Below, in pieces: positions 58,273 to 64,000 of a DNA stretch of 64,000 nt. The stretch is from Parasponia andersonii (Eukaryota > Streptophyta > Magnoliopsida > Rosales > Cannabaceae). The notes under the pieces were generated by a model. The model worked only from the letters and a program-made list of their open reading frames with translations. It was not told the origin of the DNA and made no database searches. The DNA lies in assembly GCA_002914805.1 (NCBI GenBank), contig JXTB01000200.1, positions 174,790 through 238,789 on the forward strand, read 5' to 3'. How positions within the stretch are numbered: the stretch's first letter is position 1; every line of letters begins with the position of its first letter. The position numbers and the translations under genes were made by a program.

Positions 58273-60390
58273 ATGGAAAGACAGACGAGTAGTAGTAGTA
58301 CTAATACTACTTCATCAAATCTCCAACTCCCTCCGGGTTTCAGGTTTCATCCGTCTGACCAAGAACTCATCGTTCATTACTTGCAAAACAAAGTGACTTC
58401 ACGTCCTTTACCAGCGTCTTTCATCCCCGAAATCGATCTCTATAAGTATAATCCATGGGAGCTACCCAGTCTGTTCTGCCCCCTAATCCACTCATTGTGA
58501 TTTCATCTATTTCATATCACTAATTATGTGGGAACTTCTTTGGTAGGGAGAATATATACTAATAGTTCTAAACATCATGGTTATATAATCAGGATAAAAC
58601 AATAATCAAATTGAAGATTGATGATTTAGAGATATTAACTAGTCTTACGGTCTTTGATTGTACCCTACTACAGAATGCTCCCACTTCTGTTTTGAGCAGT
58701 AATGGGAACCAGAGTCTAACTTCATAATAATTCCGTTTGCTATGCAGAGAAGGCTGTGTTTGGAGAAGAAGAATGGTTTTTCTTCAGTCCCAGGGACAGG
58801 AAGTATCCCAAGGGAGAGAGGCCTAACAGAGCAGCAGGATTAGGTTACTGGAAAGCCACTGGAATTGACAAGCCCATTTTCAACAGCTCTTCCGGATTAT
58901 CAAAGGCCATTGGAGTGAAGAAGGGTCTTGTCTTTTACATTGGTCGGCCCCAAAAAGGAGAAAAGACTGACTGGTTCATGAAAGAGTACAGACTCCTTGA
59001 CTCATCAATTAAGTCCCCAAGATTGAAACTATCAATGAGAGTAAGTCGGCTGAGGACACTTATTAGAGAACACATTAGAGTTTCCTGTCATAAATTACTT
59101 TGCACCATATGGATCTGCTATATTGCCAGTACTAGCTGTCTCACTCACACGCCTTACGTGAGTGTGCCCTCACCAAAACTCAGGCGGATAGAGATCCTTT
59201 TTAGGCTGGCCAATATCATATCCGAGGGGACTACTACCACTACCGATCGCGTGCCAGAAAAAGTGAAAGTAGAGTAATTTCAACTTATCAGAATCTAGCT
59301 ACTACCTAGTACACCAGCAACTTCTGAAACATGAGGCAGGGCTTGCCACTTCTCTTTATCAACACTCTAAAGAAGTTTGGACAATTTTATTACGCCAAAT
59401 TAAAAATAAATAAAAATATGCTTATTTTGTGCTTATCTCATCACTTTTGAATTAAAACTTTGAAATCCCCTACTCGTATCGAAGTTTATACTAACATGTT
59501 TGCTACATTTATTAGCACCCTTATATCCGGCGACAACAATGCTCAGCATCTCTAAGATTTTAGTCCAAACATATCTAAATATTAGGACTCTCACACTGCC
59601 ACGACAAACAACAATGCTCAGCATCTCTAAGATTTTAGTCCAAACATATCTAAATATTAGGACTCTCACACTGCCATGACAAGACCATGTTTAATTGAAC
59701 AAAAACCTTAGTAGTATTAAGCACAATTCACGCTTGTACTTTTTTAATGCTTGTTTATTCATTGTGTTGTCAAATTTATCTATGTACTTTTTCTTATCTA
59801 CTTTGAAAAAAGAAGCACGAAGAAATAATATTCGGCTTTTTGTATTGCAGCTAGATGATTGGGTTCTCTGTCGGGTTCGATTCAAAGGAAAATTGCCGAA
59901 GAAAACACATGAAATTCAACATGGCCACACTACTGAAGCGTCAAGGTGCCTAACAGAACCTGAGCAGACAAGCTTTGCAGGTGCAAACCGTGACAAGCTG
60001 ATCACTGACTATATACACAAAGACTGCATACTATTAGCTTGGATACTTTCTGGTCAACCTGTAAATCCCATGGAAACCATTCCAAGAGCTGATTTTGAAG
60101 AAAGTAACAACATTGGAAACAACTTAAACTCCTTTTATGAACATGGCTCCAATAGAGTGAATTACCAAATAGTTACTTCTACAGACAATTGTTGCAACTT
60201 ATGGAATGGAGAAACCTCAGAGAAAAATGAAAAGGAAATCATAGATAAGATGAGTTATGAGGATAATCTAGGTAGAGAAAGCTTGGCTGGGACTGGTATC
60301 TGGGGTTACATCCAGAACCAGTCTCCAGATGACATGTACAATGTTAACTTAACTAATGAATTGCCCTTAACAGGTAGATACTTGCAGTAA
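58273..60390 (+). CDS. NAC-domain transcription factor
   Basis: Three coding exons: 58273-58468, 58748-59040 and 59851-60390, giving 342 residues. The start is MERQTSSSS; an in-frame ATG at 58234 would add 13 residues unlike the family. NAC subdomains: [15 protein letters not shown] (about 18-31), [30 protein letters not shown]...[21 protein letters not shown]...MKEYRL, and [12 protein letters not shown] at the start of exon 3. The exon positions match the usual NAC gene structure. The resemblance is to the NAP/NAC25-type group. Variants at usually constant sites: GIDKP for GTDKP, FYIGRP for FYKGRP, FMKEYRL for IMHEYRL. The donor of intron 1 (CCCA|GTCTGT) is weak. The C-terminal 170 residues, Asn/Glu-rich and acidic, are the presumed activation region and are not recognised further. 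Nuclear; possibly functional. Confidence 0.88.
59533..59682 (+). repeat. 75-bp tandem duplication inside NAC intron 2
   Basis: Two adjacent, almost identical copies (59533-59607 and 59608-59682) starting acaacaatgctcagcatctc. They lie wholly within the 810-bp second intron and do not touch the splice sites. Confidence 0.88.
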
Positions 60391-60984
60391 TGAAGCAAAG
60401 TCTTGACCAACGCACAAGAGTCTCACTGAAAGGGAAGAGTTAAGGCGGAAAAAGGATAAAGTTTAGTACGGTATAATCCAGATGACACTTATAAGGCAGA
60501 GATGACCTTCCAAGTTATTGGAACGAGCTAATTATGTCAAATAAAGCATTGGCTCTGGCTCCTGCTTGTGTGATTATACAATTGTGAAAAGTGTCCTATA
60601 AACAAGTCTAATGGTAGGCTTTCAAGGTTAAGTGATTATAAATTTGTGAAAAGTGTCCTGCAAATAAGTCTAATGGAAGGCTTTCATAGGTACATGTTAA
60701 ATCATGGAGGCCAATAAAAAGCATGTTTGATACAAGATGATGATCCTCCATAATGCAGTGTTGTGTAAACTAGAATTATATTGTACTTACAAATGAAGCA
60801 TCGATGGTATATGATAAATCAAGCTAGTTTTTCTCTAACTTATGTTATATAAAGCATTGGCTCCCTGCTTGAGTGATTATACATATGTGAAAAGTGTCCT
60901 GTAAAATAAGTCTAATGGTAGGCTTTCAAGGTTCAGTGATTATACATTTGTGAAAAGCGTCCTGTAAATAAGTATAATGGTAAA
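60391..60984 (+). repeat. NAC downstream region with a four-copy 62-63 bp repeat
   Basis: Units begin gtgattatacatttgtgaaa and end aggctttcaagg, at 60570, 60632, 60873 and 60936. They form two pairs, each preceded by ataaagcattggctc (60541 and 60850), so a two-unit block was itself duplicated about 300 bp on. Probably includes the NAC 3' UTR. Confidence 0.8.
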
Positions 60985-63900
60985 GGCAACCCAACGAAGG
61001 AAATCCAAAATTCAAGATTTGGAAGGCTGAAAATAGCATGATAAATTCTTGGTTAATTAATTCAATGACCAACGACATAGGAGAAGATTTCATGCTATAT
61101 AATATTGCTCAAGAAATATGGCTGATTGCTACAGAAACATATTCTGATCCAAAGAACATGGCTGAATCTTTTGGTGAAGAAGGCATTCTCCATGATCTTC
61201 ACTAAGAAAATAGACCTGTAATACAATATTACACACTCCTCACAAGGTACTAGCAGCGACTTGACACCTTTGAGAAACATGAATGGAGTTGTCCCACTGA
61301 TGCAGCAACATACAAAAAGATTGTGGAGAAGAAACGGATCTACAAATTTCTTCTTGGTCTCAACAAGAATCTTGATGAGGTTAGAAGTAGGATCCTTGCA
61401 ACTAAACCTCTTCCAAATATTCGAGAAATTTTCTCACGAGTACGACATAAAGAAAGTCGAAGGAGGCTTATGCTTGGACCTGGTCCAAGTGTAAACCAAA
61501 TTGAATCATCAGCATTAGTTGCCCGCAACTCCAACTTTCCTAGAGAGAATCAACAACAATGTAAAGAAGGAAGACCATGGTGTGAACACTGCAGGAGACT
61601 TGGACACAAAGGAAACATGCTGGAAATTATATGGAAAGCCTATCGATTGGAAACCGATTGGAAATCAAGGCAATCAACATGCACCTGAAATTCATGGCCT
61701 TGTGGCCACCGGAGAAGAAAATGGACCTGAAAACTTACCATTCAATAAAGAGGAGTTGGCGCTACTAAAGAAACTAATCAGCCAACAAAAGTATGCACTC
61801 GAGAAGCATTGGTGTCATGGCACAACAAGGTAATCATTTCATTGCTTTGAGTTCACATATGGAGAAATATAACCTATGGATTGTAAATTCTGGTGCATCC
61901 GATCACATAACCGGTAATTTTGCTTTATTTCACACTTTCAATCCTTGTTCTGGAAATTATTTAGTGCGAACTGCTGATAGTTCAATGTCGAAGGTGGCTG
62001 AAATGGCTATTATTCTTACCAAAGATTTAATTTTAAAATCAGTTTTGCTAGTTCTCAAGTTAACCTATAACTTATTGTCCATTAGTAAACTTACCAAGGA
62101 TTTAAGGTGCACTACTCATTTCTCCTTAACTAATTGTGATTTTCAGGACTTGAAATCGAGGAAGATGATTAGCAATGCTAAAGAATGTGTGGAGCTCTAT
62201 CTTCTCAAGGGTCCTAGTATCGTAAAAAACAAGCTCATCATGCAAGTGTCTTTATCCACTCTTTCAAATCTCTCAAATAAATGTACAATTATGTTGTGGC
62301 ACTTTAGATTAGGATATCCCAATTTCTAGTATTTGAGAAAGTTGTTTCCTACTTTATTCAAAAACATTAATCCCAAACTTTTACAATGTGAAATCTGTCA
62401 GTTTTCAAAACATGTGAGAAACAATTATCCCATTCAAGGTTATAAATGGTCGCATCCTTTTGCAATGATTCATAGTGACATATGGGGACCTTCTAAGGTG
62501 AAAACTATATCAGATACTAGGTGATTCCTAACCTTCATCGATGATCATACTAGATTGACGTGAGTATACCTAATGAAAGAAAAATCTGAAGCCAGTCACA
62601 AATTTAAAGACTTCCACACCATGATTCAACATCAATTTTAAACCAAAATAAAAGTTTTTAGATTTGATAATGTTAAAGATTATTTAAATTCTATCTTCGG
62701 GGAATATTTCATAACTAATAGGATAATACACCAAAACTCTTATATCGAAACCCACAACAAAATGGAGTAGCCGAAAGGAAAAATAGACACTTGCTTGAGG
62801 TAGCCAAATCTATTATATTTATCACACATATTCCTAATCATTTCTTTTTTTTTGGGGGGGGGGAGACAATTCTGACAGCCACATATCTCAAAAATAGAAT
62901 GTCATCTAGGGTGCAAAATTTCCACACTCCATGTCAAACTCTTTTTCAGAGTTTTCCTACTATACATATCATTTCATCATTACCACTAAAAGTTTTTGGG
63001 AGTACAGTCTTTATTCATAATCATTCTCAAAACCAAAGCAAACTAGACCCTAGAGCCATCAAATGTGTTTTTTTAGGCTACTCATCAACCAAAAAGGGTT
63101 GTAAATGTTACTTACCCAGTACTAGAAAATTCTATACTTCTATAGATGTAACATTCTTTGAAAACTAACCCAACTATCTGAAACACCACATCCAGGGGGA
63201 GAACTCACAAAAAGAGTTCAATATTTGGCCTGAAACCCCTCAACTTTCTTCTGAAATCACTACCACTCATTCACCTGAGAACCCCACAGCTGAGGTCACC
63301 ACAACTAGTCCACTGACAAACACCACTTCAATTACTTTACCAGATTCAGAATTTTTTGGCCATACTGAACGTACTAACAATGTACACAACAATGAGTTAC
63401 ATGTTTATACAAGGAGGAAAAGATCCCAAGAGGAGACAGAGACTCCAATTCCTCCTGAGGTAAACCATGAATCTCATCCAATTTCAAGTCCAGGTAACGA
63501 CTCTCACAATGATTTCAATAACACTACTACAATTGACTACACTGATCTTGATGTTCCTATTGCAATAAGAAAGGGTGTACGAGGATGTACAAAACATCCT
63601 ATTCATAACTTTGTCTCATATAGGAACTTATCTGGAGAATACAGGGCATTTACCATAAATCTATCCAGTATCGAAATTCCTCAAAATATTCATGTTGCAC
63701 TAGAAATCCCAAAATGGAAGATGGCTATTGAAGAAGAGATTCAGACCTTAGAAAAGAATGGTACCTGGGAACTAGCTGACTTGCCAAGAGGAAAATAACC
63801 AATAGGTTGTAAGTGGATATTCAACATCAAACACAAGCCACATGGGAGCATAGACCGCTACAAAGCGAAGTTGGTTGCTAAAGGATTCACTCAAACATAT

Positions 63901-64000
63901 GGTATTGACTATTAAGAAACATTTGCTCTAGTTGCAACACTCAATATTGTTCGTATTTTCCTATCCTTAATAGTAAATCAAGATTGGCCTCTCCATCAGT
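60985..64000 (+). mobile_element. Ty1/copia element, 5'-truncated, continuing beyond the window
   Basis: Gag starts abruptly within the last NAC downstream repeat; no LTR, primer site or gag N-terminus precedes it. Then come protease, integrase and the start of RT in copia order. The window ends in RT. The lineage differs from the Tork-like element (gag WKAENSMINSWLINSMTND type, with a CEHCRRLGH knuckle). Confidence 0.85.
61005..64000 (+). pseudogene. Second copia gag-pol, broken and partial
   Basis: Gag (61005-61610) has IWKAENSMINSWL, then stops at about 61203-61205 and 61251-61253, then RIYKFLLGLNKNLDEVRSR and the knuckle WCEHCRRLGH. Frameshifts fall near 61615 and 61810. Protease at about 61875 reads IVNSGASDHITG, with Asn instead of the catalytic Asp. 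GAG-pre-integrase and the zinc segment are at 62290-62410 (MLWHFRLGYPNF; QCEICQFSKH). Integrase core 62450-62800 (HSDIWGP; stops at Trp positions 62522 and 62561; HQNS, then a frameshift). At 62843-62865 a T tract runs into about ten G. Integrase end and linker run 62890-63680. RT begins at 63700 (MAIEEEIQTLEKNGTWEL; KWIFNIKHK; stops at about 63796 and 63913). Confidence 0.85.

Overview
This is a stretch of plant nuclear DNA, most likely from a eudicot. The evidence is two intron-containing plant transcription factor genes (an INDETERMINATE DOMAIN zinc-finger gene and a NAC gene), plant-type LTR retrotransposons (chromovirus, Tat, Tork-like copia), a CACTA (En/Spm) transposon and a MITE family, all in AT-rich DNA with many (TA)n microsatellites. 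I saw no bacterial operon, CRISPR array, rRNA or intact tRNA gene. The species cannot be named from the sequence alone.

Layout: 1-3515 is the 3' part of a decayed Ty3/gypsy chromovirus. 4533-6608 (minus) is an apparently intact IDD gene of three coding exons whose first intron uses a GC donor. 8559-9088 holds two MITEs embedded in (TA)n. 9684-18636 is a complete but dead Tekay-type chromovirus (LTRs of about 2.1 kb, target duplication ATTAT), apparently nested in a small CACTA-like element whose end is at 18993. 18994-21832 holds more MITE copies. 23565-32009 is a degenerate CACTA element with palindromic subterminal repeats, a minisatellite of about 105 bp units, a TNP2-type transposase pseudogene and a TNPA-like pseudogene. 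33466-45813 is a Tat-lineage retrotransposon (target duplication GTTTG) with gag, protease, RT, two RNase H domains, integrase, a 99-bp tandem array and an antisense gene. 46781-52244 (minus) is a Tork-like Ty1/copia element (target duplication CATAG). 52497-52825 (minus) is a tRNA-derived SINE. 54211-57297 holds two more MITEs. 58273-60390 is the NAC gene. 60985-64000 is a second, 5'-truncated Ty1/copia element running off the window.

Only the IDD and NAC genes look like functional host genes; everything else recognisable is transposon-derived and carries stops or frameshifts. Nearly all in-frame stops that I could compare with the expected family residue sit at Trp, Gln or Arg codons and need only one C-to-T or G-to-A change, as expected for long-methylated DNA.

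The most interesting structures are: (1) a minus-strand gene inside the Tat element with its own TATA box, start codon, three short GT-AG introns and an AATAAA signal; (2) a MITE family found almost only between (TA)n tracts, like rice Micron elements; (3) the GC-AG intron in the IDD gene; and (4) the palindromic subterminal repeats of the CACTA element. No wholly new system can be claimed from sequence reading alone.
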